A stretch of DNA of 64,000 nt from Pacificispira sp002696645 (GTDB lineage: Bacteria > Pseudomonadota > Alphaproteobacteria > UBA8366 > Aestuariispiraceae): contig NZ_JBLZHU010000001.1 in NCBI RefSeq assembly GCF_048892425.1, forward strand, positions 496,001 through 560,000, in the 5' to 3' direction. The stretch's first letter is position 1; every line of letters begins with the position of its first letter. The notes beneath the pieces are model-generated. The model saw only the letters and a list, made by a program, of their open reading frames with translations. It was not told the origin of the DNA and did no database searches. Of this stretch, positions 35,034 to 44,195 are shown piece after piece. The translations under genes and the position numbers were made by a program.

Positions 35034-35486
35034 TCATTCGATGACCAACAGGGCTTCACCGAATTCCACCGGTTCGCCATCTGCCACCAGGATCTGTGTC
35101 ACAGTACCGGCCTTTGGGGCGGGAATCTGGTTCATCACCTTCATCGCCTCGATGATCAGGACTGTATCGCCCGCGGCAACCTTGACCCCGACAGAAACGA
35201 AGTTTGCTGCGCCTGGCTGGGGCGACAGATAGGCCGTGCCCACCATCGGTGCCTTTATCGCACCTGGATGATTGCCTGCGGTTTCCGCTGTGGGTGCCGC
35301 CACGGCAGCACTGGGCGCTGCAGCCGGCATTGGGGCGGGGCCCGCCGCATAAACCGGCGCGCCACCTCCGCGCTGCAACCGCAGTTTCGTATCATCTTCT
35401 TCAACAACCAGTTCCGTCAGGCCTTTGTCAGCCATCAGGTCCGCCAGCTTTTCGATTAGTTCAATATCGACGTCGAGTTTCGCCAT
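35034..35486 (-). CDS. accB: Acetyl-CoA carboxylase biotin carboxyl carrier protein
   Basis: A 150-residue biotin carrier. A short N-terminal region leads to a Pro/Ala-rich linker and the C-terminal biotinyl domain, with the biotin-accepting Lys in EAMKVMN (usual form EAMKMMN). The ATG at 35486 (MAKLDVDIELI) is chosen; the longer frame would need a TTG start and an unlike leader. It lies between aroQ and accC. Confidence 0.96.
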   Translation of the reverse strand: MAKLDVDIELIEKLADLMADKGLTELVVEEDDTKLRLQRGGGAPVYAAGPAPMPAAAPSAAVAAPTAETAGNHPGAIKAPMVGTAYLSPQPGAANFVSVGVKVAAGDTVLIIEAMKVMNQIPAPKAGTVTQILVADGEPVEFGEALLVIE

Positions 35487-35565
35487 CGGGGCAACCCATC
35501 CCTTTATCAATTACTGTAAGTCCAACACCCTTGTACTAGGCTTCGGGCGCTCAGAAAAGGCGTGA

Positions 35566-36018
35566 TCACGCCTCAATGTCAGCAACGATCTCCGCCATGG
35601 CCTCCAGGGCCAGGCGATAGCCCGTTGTTCCCAGTCCACAAATCATACCCACCGCAATAGGTGCGATCATACTGTGATGGCGGAATTCTTCCCGCGCATG
35701 AATGTTTGAGATATGCACTTCAATGATTGGCAGTTCGGCCACACTTAACGCATCCCGCAAGGCAACAGATGTATGGGTCAGCCCACCGGCATTGATGATG
35801 ATGCCGCGGTGGGTGTCGCGGGCCTGGTGGCACCAATCGATCAACTGCCCTTCCGAATTTGACTGTCGGCAATCGACCGCAAGGCCAAACCGTTTTCCAG
35901 CTTCGCGGCAGTCGGCTTCCAGATCGGCCAGGGTGGTCGCCCCATAGATTGCCGGTTCACGCTTGCCCAGCATGTTCAGGTTTGGTCCGTTCAGGATCAG
36001 GATTGGTATGTCGACCAT
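35566..36018 (-). CDS. aroQ: Type II 3-dehydroquinate dehydratase
   Basis: A 150-residue dodecameric-type enzyme for step three of the shikimate pathway. Visible are ILNGPNLNMLGKREP with the catalytic Tyr in AIYG nearby, INAGGLTHTSVALRDAL and IEVHISNIHAREEFRHHS with its active His. The ATG at 36018 gives the usual length; the 15 codons upstream are unneeded. It is the first gene of the aroQ-accB-accC-aat run. Confidence 0.96.
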   Translation of the reverse strand: MVDIPILILNGPNLNMLGKREPAIYGATTLADLEADCREAGKRFGLAVDCRQSNSEGQLIDWCHQARDTHRGIIINAGGLTHTSVALRDALSVAELPIIEVHISNIHAREEFRHHSMIAPIAVGMICGLGTTGYRLALEAMAEIVADIEA

Positions 36019-36114
36019 TGCCTGCCACTCGCAAGATGTTGGAACGTCTTCTGATGCAGACACTATATCAGGAGTCTTGTCCCGGCAATGATGATGGTAT
36101 GATCCGTACCTTGG

Positions 36115-36864
36115 TCAGCTTTTCTGGGCAACCGCAATAATTTCCGGGCGATCATCAGCGACAGGGTTGCCATCCCAGTCGCCATAAAGGGCGATTTTGG
36201 CAAATCCGGCCTTGTTCAAATGCGCAGTAATTTCATCAACCTCTAAGTAGCGCAAATGGCCTTTTCCCACATGCTTTGTCCCATCCGGGAAAGCAAAATG
36301 GGTTTCATAAGAAACACGGTTGCGTGACCCTTCAACAATGTCGTTATGCACCGCAACGGTCCCGATTCCGTCTACGGTGATCTCTTCATAGCTGATATCG
36401 GGCGTCCATTTGCGCCAACTTGAATAGGCCGGATTGCGTGTTTCGAAGGCCAGTGTGCCATCCGGGGCCAGAAGCTTGAAATAGTTGTTCAGCGCGGCCT
36501 CGACATCCACATCATTCAGGAAGACCTGAAAGGCATGGCCCGACATGACGATCAGATCAACGGGATCTGACAAGGTCAGGCTGGATGCATCCGCCAAATA
36601 CCATGTCACACGGTCTCCATCGGGGCGGTTCCGGGCGATGTCCAGCATTGCGGCGGCCGGATCGGCACCGATCACCGTATGACCGCGCCGCGCCAGTTCG
36701 ACGGCCAGCAGTCCTGTTCCACACCCCATATCAAGGATACGTTTGGGTAGATGACCCGCCAATTCCGTATAGAATTGCTGATCCGCCGCCCATGGGTTCA
36801 GAGTATCATAAACCTGCGCTAAACGGGGGTCGGTATAGAAGATTTCCGGCTGTGTCTTTGTCAT
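36115..36864 (-). CDS. Class I SAM-dependent methyltransferase
   Basis: A 249-residue methyltransferase: motif I is ILDMGCGTGLLAVELA, the acidic strand end is VIGADPAAAML, and the post-motif segment is VDLIVMSGHAFQVF. The C-terminal part is beta-rich (YLEVDEITAHLNKAGF), as in small-molecule methyltransferases. The ATG at 36864 (MTKTQPEIFY) is the best of three in-frame choices. The substrate is unknown. It is convergent to nothing and lies 96 bp after aroQ on the same strand order. Confidence 0.87.
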   Translation of the reverse strand: MTKTQPEIFYTDPRLAQVYDTLNPWAADQQFYTELAGHLPKRILDMGCGTGLLAVELARRGHTVIGADPAAAMLDIARNRPDGDRVTWYLADASSLTLSDPVDLIVMSGHAFQVFLNDVDVEAALNNYFKLLAPDGTLAFETRNPAYSSWRKWTPDISYEEITVDGIGTVAVHNDIVEGSRNRVSYETHFAFPDGTKHVGKGHLRYLEVDEITAHLNKAGFAKIALYGDWDGNPVADDRPEIIAVAQKS

Positions 36865-36942
36865 GGTCGGGACCATAGCAAGCCAGACGTGATGCTGCAA
36901 AATTAGGCGGCAGCGGTGTTTAAAATCTGATGAAAACTGTGA

Positions 36943-37152
36943 CTAATTTGCGCGTTTATGCGCTTTGTCGACACGGTCTGCGACAGCGCGCCAGACCCGG
37001 TGGCCTTCGCGATCACCAACTTCCTTGTAGGTCCTGGCCCGGGCCATCGCCATTTCTTTTGCAGATGCCCCACGGGCGCGATACAGGCCCGTCGCGAACA
37101 GTTCAATATCTGCATCCGGCGTTTTCCAGGCGGTGGTTTGATGATCGCTCAT
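36943..37152 (-). CDS. Small conserved-looking protein, unknown function
   Basis: A 69-residue soluble protein with a compact helical pattern (DADIELFATGLYRARGASAKEMAMARA ... VWRAVADRVDKAHK). Similar small proteins with an ADIELYA-type start are common in Alphaproteobacteria, though without known role. The ATG at 37152 is preferred over one five codons upstream. It lies 122 bp downstream of the PaaX gene, which is encoded on the same strand. Confidence 0.6.
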   Translation of the reverse strand: MSDHQTTAWKTPDADIELFATGLYRARGASAKEMAMARARTYKEVGDREGHRVWRAVADRVDKAHKRAN

Positions 37153-37274
37153 TAGCACTAATCCCATGCTATTGATGTGGATGAATCGTTGATTTGTTCA
37201 GGTAGTATGGTCTTTTTTCCAGTTTCTGCAACAAACCCGTCACGGACGGAATGTCGCAACCAGCCACGCCATCA

Positions 37275-38147
37275 TCAGCCAAAGCGGATGATGCTGTTCT
37301 GCGCAGGCATTTCAATTTCCAGATTGGCCCTAAGATACTGATCTGTCGCCTGGGAAAGGTGATGATATAAGTCCCGTGCCAGCGCGCGGGCTTTCGTGCC
37401 CGGCCAATCTTCCGGCAGCAGATCGTCGGGCAGGGCGGGATCACGCAACAGGGTCCGCCGATAGGCATGGATCAATAGAATGCGGGCCACGAAGGCACTT
37501 TCTGCAACCAATTGATCGGCATCCTGCAGGACGGGCTGAAAATGCTTCACGAACGCAGAATAGTCTGCGGCGATCTCTTCCAGCGGCCAGGCGCGCGCGG
37601 CCAATGACAGCAATCCATTGGCGGCTGTGGCTTCTGCGCTAAAGACGGCACAGTCATCCGTCAGGGACAGGTCATCCAGAGTATCCTGAGCGATTTGTGT
37701 GGCATCCCCGCGCGCTGCGCCCAGCAGACCAGGGCTCAGGCGTGCGAAACCCTGCCAGCCCAGGCGTTGATCCAGGCTGTCGCGTTGTCCGGGTGCCAGG
37801 GCGTCCGGCAGGATGATGAACGTCCATCGCCCATCCCGCGCCGGGGGGCCAGACGCATAAATGCGGGCCTGTGCGGAATCAAATTGCCGGCGGCCCCTGC
37901 GTGTCAGGGTATAGCGGCTGCGGCGGCCTATTCGTTCCGCCTCCAGGGTTCCATCCTGCACCAGTCGGAACACAGCGGTGCGGGTCATGCGTTCATTCAG
38001 GCCCAATGGGGCGACCAGATCAATCAATTCCCCAAGCCAGCATGCGCCGCCATAGGGCAAAAGCGCATCGCCATAGACGGTGACGATTAAAGACTTCGCG
38101 CGGGGTCTTTCCTGTTCGATATATTGTGTCAGTGCATCGGTCGGCAC
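37275..38147 (-). CDS. paaX: PaaX-family repressor of phenylacetate degradation
   Basis: A 290-residue GntR-like repressor that senses phenylacetyl-CoA. The N-terminal winged helix (RMTRTAVFRLVQDGTLEAERIGRRSRYTLT) is followed by the PaaX central domain and the C-terminal domain (ESAFVARILLIHAYRRTLLRDPALPDDLLPEDWPG), a strong family signature. I place the start at a GTG (38147), just after the paaK stop; the longer frame begins at TTG inside paaK. It is the last gene of the paaG-paaI-paaK-paaX run. Confidence 0.93.
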   Translation of the reverse strand: MPTDALTQYIEQERPRAKSLIVTVYGDALLPYGGACWLGELIDLVAPLGLNERMTRTAVFRLVQDGTLEAERIGRRSRYTLTRRGRRQFDSAQARIYASGPPARDGRWTFIILPDALAPGQRDSLDQRLGWQGFARLSPGLLGAARGDATQIAQDTLDDLSLTDDCAVFSAEATAANGLLSLAARAWPLEEIAADYSAFVKHFQPVLQDADQLVAESAFVARILLIHAYRRTLLRDPALPDDLLPEDWPGTKARALARDLYHHLSQATDQYLRANLEIEMPAQNSIIRFG

Positions 38148-38151
38148 TGGA

Positions 38152-39447
38152 TTACATCTTTCGCAGATCAATGACCCGCTTCGCCTTGCCAATCGAGCGT
38201 TCCACAGCCCCTTGCGTTAGAACATTCACACTGGCAGTGATTCCGATGAAGGTTTTGATTTTATGGGTTAAGTCTCTGGCTGCGCCTGTTCGGGCGTCTT
38301 CGTCAGATTTTGGATTTCCCTCAACCTTCACGGTCAATGTGTCCATCGCCCCATTGCGAGTAATTTCAAGAACATAGTGGGGTGCCAATCGTGCATCTTT
38401 CAGGATCAGTTCCTCAATCTGCGTCGGGAAAACATTTACGCCCCGAATGATCAGCATATCGTCGGTGCGCCCTGTAACCTTTTCCATTCGGCGCATGCTG
38501 CGCGCAGTGCCGGGTAACAGGCGCGTCAGGTCGCGGGTACGATAGCGAATGATGGGCAGGGCCTCTTTTGTCAGGCTGGTGAAGACCAACTCCCCGAACT
38601 CTCCGTCTGGTAATACCTCACCCGTTTCCGGATTGATGATTTCCGGATAGAAATGATCTTCCCACAGATGCAATCCGTCTTTGGTTTCGACACATTCGCA
38701 GGAAACGCCGGGTCCTATCACTTCTGACAGGCCATAAATATCCACAGCAGATAGTCCGGTCCGGGCTTCAATAGAACTGCGCATCTCATTGGTCCATGGC
38801 TCAGCCCCGAATATCCCATAGCGCAGGGAGCATGTGTCCTTGGTCATGCCCTGCCGGTCCATTTCATCGGCCAGGGCCAGCATATAGGAGGGCGTGACCA
38901 TGATGACTTCGGGCTGGAAGTCAGCGATCAACTGAACCTGCTTTTCGGTCTGTCCACCAGACATCGGGATCACCAGACAGCCCAGCCGTTCGGCCCCGTA
39001 ATGTGCACCCAGACCGCCGGTGAACAGGCCATAGCCATAGGCCACATGAACCTTCATCCCCTTTCGTGCGCCAGCGGCATAGAGCGATCGGGCCATGACA
39101 TCGGCCCACATGGAGACATCATTCTGGGTATAGCCCACCACGGTGGGCTTTCCCGTCGTGCCGGAAGAGGCATGGATGCGCGCCAATTGATCGGTTGGAT
39201 AGGCAAACATGCCAAAGGGATAATTGGCGCGCAGGTCGTCCTTCATCAAAAAGGGAAACTTAGCCAGATCCGAAAGGTTGGTTACATCATCTGGATGAAT
39301 GCCCACCGCATCGAAACTTTTCTTGTAGTGGGGGATGCGATCATAGGCGTGTTGCAGCGTGGCTTTCAGACGCTGTAACTGAAGGGCCTGAATTTCGTCC
39401 AGGCTGGCGGTTTCAATAGGATGCAAACCTTGAATGCGATCTGTCAT
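38152..39447 (-). CDS. paaK: Phenylacetate--CoA ligase
   Basis: A 431-residue adenylate-forming enzyme that converts phenylacetate to phenylacetyl-CoA, the entry step and the source of the PaaX inducer. Markers are the AMP-binding loop HASSGTTGKPTVVGYT, IYGLSEVIGPGVSCEC, and the C-terminal GRTDDMLIIRGVNVFPTQIE. The ATG at 39447 has GAGGA upstream. It follows paaI by 36 bp. Confidence 0.96.
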   Translation of the reverse strand: MTDRIQGLHPIETASLDEIQALQLQRLKATLQHAYDRIPHYKKSFDAVGIHPDDVTNLSDLAKFPFLMKDDLRANYPFGMFAYPTDQLARIHASSGTTGKPTVVGYTQNDVSMWADVMARSLYAAGARKGMKVHVAYGYGLFTGGLGAHYGAERLGCLVIPMSGGQTEKQVQLIADFQPEVIMVTPSYMLALADEMDRQGMTKDTCSLRYGIFGAEPWTNEMRSSIEARTGLSAVDIYGLSEVIGPGVSCECVETKDGLHLWEDHFYPEIINPETGEVLPDGEFGELVFTSLTKEALPIIRYRTRDLTRLLPGTARSMRRMEKVTGRTDDMLIIRGVNVFPTQIEELILKDARLAPHYVLEITRNGAMDTLTVKVEGNPKSDEDARTGAARDLTHKIKTFIGITASVNVLTQGAVERSIGKAKRVIDLRKM

Positions 39448-39483
39448 AGGATCCTCGATTTTCACCAGTCAGCAGGCTTGGCT

Positions 39484-39948
39484 TTACGGACGGGGCGGGT
39501 CTTCCGGTGTCAGGCCCGGGATAACATCCCCGGAAATCCGGCGGGATTTGCCGCGAAACAAGGCGATGGAAACGCCTGCCTGATTGGTGATTTTGACATC
39601 ATAGACGCCGCTGCGCCCGGTGAGGGCCTGTTCCTGGCATTCCGCTGTAAGAATATCGCCAAATCGTCCCGGGGCCAGATAGGTGATTTCGCATCCCTGG
39701 GCCACAGTGATCTTGTTGTAGGCGTTGCAGCCGAATGCGAATGCACTGTCTGCTAGCGCGAACAACATGCCGCCATGGCACGTCTTGTGGCCGTTCAACA
39801 TGTCTTCCCGAACGGTCATACTGAGTTTCGCATAGCCCGGTGCGACGGCTTGAATTTCCATGCCCAATGCCTGGCTGGCTGTATCATTCGCAAACATCAC
39901 TTCAGCGATGCGTTCGGCGACTTCTTGGGGGGAGAGGGCATTTGTCAT
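39484..39948 (-). CDS. paaI: PaaI-type hydroxyphenylacetyl-CoA thioesterase
   Basis: A 154-residue hot-dog thioesterase. The signature NGHKTCHGGMLFALADSAFAFGCN is intact, with the active Asp at LADSA. In the paa pathway PaaI rescues CoA by hydrolysing dead-end phenylacetyl-CoA derivatives. The ATG at 39948 (MTNALSPQEV) starts the conserved region; the longer frame overlaps paaG. It sits 7 bp after paaG. Confidence 0.95.
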   Translation of the reverse strand: MTNALSPQEVAERIAEVMFANDTASQALGMEIQAVAPGYAKLSMTVREDMLNGHKTCHGGMLFALADSAFAFGCNAYNKITVAQGCEITYLAPGRFGDILTAECQEQALTGRSGVYDVKITNQAGVSIALFRGKSRRISGDVIPGLTPEDPPRP

Positions 39949-39955
39949 GACACCC

Positions 39956-40756
39956 TCACTTTCCGGTAAAGACGGGTGGGCGTTTTTCCAGGAATGCCAT
40001 AACACCCTCGCGGTAATCATGGCTGCGACCGGCTTTGCGCTGGCTGTCGCGTTCCATGTCCAGCTGTGTTTCCAGGCTGTTATGGGCGGCCGCAAGGATG
40101 GCGCGTTTCGTTAGGCCATAGCCAAAAGTTGGTCCTTTTGCCAGTCCCAGTGCGATATCCCGCGCCGTGCTCAACAACGCATCATCTTCCACACATTTCC
40201 AGATCAGTCCCCAATCGGCGGCGGTCTCTGCGGGCAGTTTCTCTCCCAGCAGCGCCAGGCCTTTCGCCCGGGCGACCCCGACACGATGGGTCAGGGACCA
40301 GGTCCCGCCCGCATCGGGCACCAGACCCAGCTTGCAGAATGCCTGAATAAAACTGGCTGATTTCGCAGCCACAACGATATCGCAAGCCAGAGCGACATTC
40401 GCGCCAGCACCAGCGGCTACACCATTCACGGCGCAGACGACGGGGATATCCATTCCGGAAATGGCACGGATCAACGGATTATAGAGATGTTCCAGAGTTT
40501 CACCTAAATCCGGTGGTTCAGCATTGGGGTTATTTGGATCCATGCGGCGGTCTGACAGGTCCTGACCCGCACAGAAGCCCCGCCCCGCACCGGTCAGGAC
40601 AAGACAGCGAATGCCGTCTTCGGCGATGGCGCGTTGCAGCACATCGGCCATTTCAGCATGCATTTGGCTATTGAAGGAATTCAGCTTGTCCGGACGATTG
40701 AGCGTGATCGTCCCAATATTATCAGAAACCTCAAAGAGAATGGTTTCGTAGGTCAT
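39956..40756 (-). CDS. paaG: Epoxy-phenylacetyl-CoA isomerase (PaaG-like enoyl-CoA hydratase/isomerase)
   Basis: A 266-residue crotonase-fold enzyme. It shows TLNRPDKLNSFN, the oxyanion region GRGFCAGQDLSDRRM, and VNGVAAGAGANVALACDIVVAA. The CAGQDL sequence with the following acidic residues fits PaaG, which isomerises the ring-epoxide of phenylacetyl-CoA to the oxepin; PaaF is the alternative. The ATG at 40756 starts the run paaG-paaI-paaK-paaX, transcribed away from paaN. Confidence 0.88.
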   Translation of the reverse strand: MTYETILFEVSDNIGTITLNRPDKLNSFNSQMHAEMADVLQRAIAEDGIRCLVLTGAGRGFCAGQDLSDRRMDPNNPNAEPPDLGETLEHLYNPLIRAISGMDIPVVCAVNGVAAGAGANVALACDIVVAAKSASFIQAFCKLGLVPDAGGTWSLTHRVGVARAKGLALLGEKLPAETAADWGLIWKCVEDDALLSTARDIALGLAKGPTFGYGLTKRAILAAAHNSLETQLDMERDSQRKAGRSHDYREGVMAFLEKRPPVFTGK

Positions 40757-40794
40757 TGTCGTCTGCTTCCTTCCCAGGACTATTTGTTTGTTAT

Positions 40795-40834
40795 GTCTGT
40801 CTTTGCGTTCAAAATGATACAAGATTAGACAGAC
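40795..40834. promoter_or_regulatory. Inverted repeat in the paaG/paaN divergent promoter region
   Basis: A perfect 7-bp inverted repeat, GTCTGTC (40795-40801) with GACAGAC (40828-40834), spans 40 bp in the 170-bp divergent gap. The spacer includes a TGATACAAG sequence similar to one half of known PaaX boxes (TGATTC type). It could be where PaaX controls both directions. The match is loose, so this is a suggestion only. Confidence 0.35.
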
Positions 40835-40926
40835 TGCAAGGAATTTGGTATCACGTCGCGCCGACAAAAAGACTGCCGCCATCTGGACAATGCTACGCCA
40901 GATGACCCTAACTGGAGGAGTTTCCC

Positions 40927-42600
40927 ATGGCGACCAACTATTTCGATGCGCATCGCGAAACCCTGAGCCAGGCCCTCGCGGCCCTGCGGGATCGCGACTA
41001 TTGGACTCCCTATTCAGAACGGGCCAGCGGGTCGATCTATGGCGAAACCGCCGCAGAGGACGGGGAAGCTGCCTTTAAAGCATATCTGGGAAAAGCCTTC
41101 GACCTGCCTGGACATCCAGGCGATGGGGTGATCGCCTCTGACGAGACGTCCCCCTATGGTATTGCGATGGACCTGTCTTACCCGGCGCTGGATACCGATA
41201 CAGCACTGGCAGCAGCAAAAGCGGGCATGAAGGCGTGGCGTGATGCCGGGCCTGATATGCGAACCGGCGTGTGTCTGGAGATCCTGCATCGCATCAACCA
41301 ACGCAGTTTTGAAATGGCCCATGCGGTGATGCATACAACGGGTCAGGCGTTCATGATGGCGTTTCAGGCAGGCGGCCCCCATGCGCAGGATCGTGGCCTT
41401 GAGGCAATAACTCAGGCCTATGCGCTGCAATCGGCCATCCCGGAGCAGATCCGTTGGGAGAAGCCCCAGGGCAAAAACCCCTCCCTGATCCTGGAAAAGC
41501 GCTATCGCATCATGCCAAAGGGTGTCGCGGTCACCGTGGGGGTTTCGACCTTCCCGACATGGAACGGGTATCCCGGTATCATGGCGTCACTGGTCGCGGG
41601 AAATCCTGTGATCGTAAAACCGCACCCAACCGCGGTTCTGCCGCTGGCAATTTCTGTACGGATCATGCGCGATGTATTGGAAGACGCGGGCTTTGACCCA
41701 AATCTGGTGCTGTTACAGACGGACACCCGTGCGGCGCCCGTAGGGCAGGACCTTTGCACACGACCCGAGGTAAAGCTGATTGATTTCACGGGCTCCAACG
41801 CCTTTGGCGAATGGCTGGAACAGAATGCAAAACAGGCTCAGGTCTATACCGAAAAGGCCGGTGTGAACGCCGTCGTGATTGATGATTTCGACAATCTGAA
41901 GGGCCTGTGTCGAAATATGGCCTTCACCCTGTCGCTGTTTTCCGGGCAGATGTGTACAACGCCCCAGAATATCTTCATTCCCAAGGACGGCATAACGGTC
42001 GCGGGCGAGAAGATGAGCTTCGAGGCGGTTGCAGAGGCAATTGCAGGCGCGGTGGGTAAATTCAACAGCGACCCCGCTCGCGCGGTTCATGTGCTGGGCG
42101 CGATCCAGTCGCCGGATACCGCCGCGAGGATCGACACGGCGCGCAGCCTGGGCAAGGTATTGCTGGACAGTCAGAAGATCGACCATCCCGATTTCCCCGA
42201 TGCCCGCGTTCATACGCCCCTGATCCTGGCGATTGATGCGGCGGAACGTCAGAAATATGAAACCGAACTGTTCGGCCCAATCACTTTCATCATCGCTTGT
42301 GATGGCATTGATGGCGCCTTGGAGGCGTGGCGCTCAACCGTTGCGGCGAAAGGGGCGATCACATCCTCAGTCTATTCCGACCGCCCCGCCGTTCTGGAAG
42401 CCGCAGAGGCCCTGGGCGAAGAACTGGGTGTGCTGATGAGCGTCAATCTGACCGGCGGCACCTTCGTCAACCAGACCGCCGCCTTCAGCGACTATCACGC
42501 CAGCGGTGCCAACCCGGCGGCGAATGCCAGCCTGGTCGACACCGCCTTCGTCGCCGGCCGCTTCCGCGTCGCAGAAACAAGGCGGCATGTGGAGGAGTAG
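40927..42600 (+). CDS. paaN: PaaN-type aldehyde dehydrogenase of phenylacetate degradation
   Basis: A 557-residue protein of the PaaN family (aldehyde dehydrogenase fold without the hydratase domain of PaaZ). The nucleophilic Cys is in SLFSGQMCTTPQN, the Rossmann turn is DFTGSNAFGEWLE, and the N-terminal region YWTPYSERASGSIYGE is specific to PaaN. It probably oxidises the semialdehyde released after ring opening; the PaaZ role split between PaaN and a separate hydratase is inferred. GGAGGAG stands at good spacing. It diverges from paaG. Confidence 0.92.
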   Translation: MATNYFDAHRETLSQALAALRDRDYWTPYSERASGSIYGETAAEDGEAAFKAYLGKAFDLPGHPGDGVIASDETSPYGIAMDLSYPALDTDTALAAAKAGMKAWRDAGPDMRTGVCLEILHRINQRSFEMAHAVMHTTGQAFMMAFQAGGPHAQDRGLEAITQAYALQSAIPEQIRWEKPQGKNPSLILEKRYRIMPKGVAVTVGVSTFPTWNGYPGIMASLVAGNPVIVKPHPTAVLPLAISVRIMRDVLEDAGFDPNLVLLQTDTRAAPVGQDLCTRPEVKLIDFTGSNAFGEWLEQNAKQAQVYTEKAGVNAVVIDDFDNLKGLCRNMAFTLSLFSGQMCTTPQNIFIPKDGITVAGEKMSFEAVAEAIAGAVGKFNSDPARAVHVLGAIQSPDTAARIDTARSLGKVLLDSQKIDHPDFPDARVHTPLILAIDAAERQKYETELFGPITFIIACDGIDGALEAWRSTVAAKGAITSSVYSDRPAVLEAAEALGEELGVLMSVNLTGGTFVNQTAAFSDYHASGANPAANASLVDTAFVAGRFRVAETRRHVEE

Positions 42601-42619
42601 CGGCTCAGCGAGAGACGCT

Positions 42620-43150
42620 TCAATCCGGTGGTAAGGGTATATGTGGCCATTTCTTTGTAATCTCTGCCTGAACGCCCCTTTCTAGGTATGTGGACAATAC
42701 GACAAAGCTTTTTGTCCCCTTAACACCGGGCAAGACATAGAGTTGTGACAATAGCTCTTCCAAGGCATGCGCATTTTCGGTTCTGACCTTCATGATGACG
42801 CATGTATCGCCAGCGACAGAGTGCATTTCCTCTATTTCGGGGTATGACCTTAAGGTCATCATCCTTTGACTCTTTCCCCATCCATTCGCATCTACATGGA
42901 CAAAGGCTAGGAACGGTTTTCCAGATAATGGACCATCAATCCGTCCGGCTGTTCCCAAAAGAACACCGCTCTCGGCCATCCGGCGAACTCTTTCATAAAC
43001 TGCAGGGGCGGATAAACCGACTTGATCCCCGATCTTGGTATAGGTCTCTCGTCCATTGGCCGCCAGTGCGCTTAAAATCTTTCGGTCAAAACCATCTAAT
43101 GGTCGGTCAGGCTTGGTCGGGTTCTGAATATTTTCTGTTTCTATTGTCAT
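42620..43150 (-). CDS. Lrp/AsnC-family transcriptional regulator
   Basis: A 176-residue regulator: helix-turn-helix ETYTKIGDQVGLSAPAVYERVRRMAESGVL, then the RAM domain with EIEEMHSVAGDTCVIMKVRTENAHAL. The ATG at 43150 is used. It diverges from a RidA gene across an AT-rich 80-bp gap, an arrangement that suggests it controls that gene. Confidence 0.9.
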   Translation of the reverse strand: MTIETENIQNPTKPDRPLDGFDRKILSALAANGRETYTKIGDQVGLSAPAVYERVRRMAESGVLLGTAGRIDGPLSGKPFLAFVHVDANGWGKSQRMMTLRSYPEIEEMHSVAGDTCVIMKVRTENAHALEELLSQLYVLPGVKGTKSFVVLSTYLERGVQAEITKKWPHIPLPPD

Positions 43151-43230
43151 AAGGCTGATTGTTCCTTCCACTTTTTGAAAAAGAATTGATAAGTATTAAG
43201 CTATCCACAAAATATCAGAAGGATATTTAG

Positions 43231-43617
43231 ATGAAAGAAACTATTATAGATCCTAAAAATGGAATTTATTCCACCACACATGATTATGTTCATGCGCTGG
43301 AAGTACAGGGGGCGAGCCGTCAGGTTTATTTGAGTGGAACCATGGGATTGGATTCATTCGGCGTTGCGCCGGATACTGTTGATGAACAATTAGAACTGAT
43401 TTGGAAGAATATTCAGCATATTCTGGCGTCTGCGCACATGACCGCGCGTAACATTATCCGGGTCACTAGCTATCTGACGAAAGCGGAATTCGCTGCAAAA
43501 AACCAAGAGGCAAGACTGCGTGCCTTAGGGGATCGACGTGTGCCTACGACGGCGATTGTGGTATCAACCTTGGATCCAAACTGGCTGGTCGAAATTGAAA
43601 TAATTGCAGCCGCGTGA
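43231..43617 (+). CDS. RidA/YjgF-family enamine/imine deaminase
   Basis: A 128-residue RidA-like protein. The family signature is seen at NIIRVTSYLTKAEFAAKNQ and VPTTAIVVSTLDPNWLVEIEIIAAA. RidA proteins hydrolyse reactive enamines formed by PLP enzymes. This copy lacks an obvious R-x-C tail motif, so it may be one of the Rid subfamilies with altered activity. It is divergent from an Lrp regulator, and an AAGGATA sequence precedes the ATG. Its 5' end is AT-rich compared with the neighbours. Confidence 0.88.
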   Translation: MKETIIDPKNGIYSTTHDYVHALEVQGASRQVYLSGTMGLDSFGVAPDTVDEQLELIWKNIQHILASAHMTARNIIRVTSYLTKAEFAAKNQEARLRALGDRRVPTTAIVVSTLDPNWLVEIEIIAAA

Positions 43618-43697
43618 CAGCCACGCATTCACGAAATAGGTGATTAATTTAGGATCAATTGTGGCGATTGGACCACGAAGGCCTCAGTTTAAGCCCT

Positions 43698-44123
43698 CTA
43701 AGCCTCAAGAACAGCCTTAACCTGATCTCGATGTTGATCATCATTGCTTCCAGCGGTTAGCAGGGCATGGCCGGTGATGGAGAGTTCTTCCAGTTTGGCC
43801 ATGGTTTGTGGCTCGATCTTCAGTTCTTCGGCCAGATCGTCGAAGACATAGCGTTCCGTCGAATCGATGGTCAGGTCGGCCTGGGCCAGGACCAGAAGTT
43901 CGTACATTACAATGCGGCGGGCCTTACGTGATGTTAAGACGCCCAGATTGTCATTGGACAACAGATCTTTTGCCTCAACGCTCAAGGATTGGCCCAGTTC
44001 CGCTTCAACCCGGTCTATTGCAGCCTGTTCGTGGGGTTCCAGTCTCCAATCAGCCAGGACCATGCGCTTTGCCAGTGCCATGAACATGCGACGCTGTTCG
44101 CCTGACAGTTCTTTCAGAAACAT
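43698..44123 (-). CDS. TerB-like helical protein
   Basis: A 141-residue all-helical protein with acidic turns at VLADWRLEPHEQAAIDRVE and VLAQADLTIDSTERYVF that resemble TerB metal-binding motifs but are degenerate. The ATG at 44123 has AAGGGGA upstream. It follows the small gene at 44196 by 72 bp. Together with the TerB gene at 19358 it makes two such proteins in the window. The function is unknown. Confidence 0.62.
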   Translation of the reverse strand: MFLKELSGEQRRMFMALAKRMVLADWRLEPHEQAAIDRVEAELGQSLSVEAKDLLSNDNLGVLTSRKARRIVMYELLVLAQADLTIDSTERYVFDDLAEELKIEPQTMAKLEELSITGHALLTAGSNDDQHRDQVKAVLEA

Positions 44124-44195
44124 GGTCCATCCCCTTAAAATCGCTCTGGTCGGCAATCATACCTCAGAGTCTGTCGGGGGCAAGGGGCCGATGCG

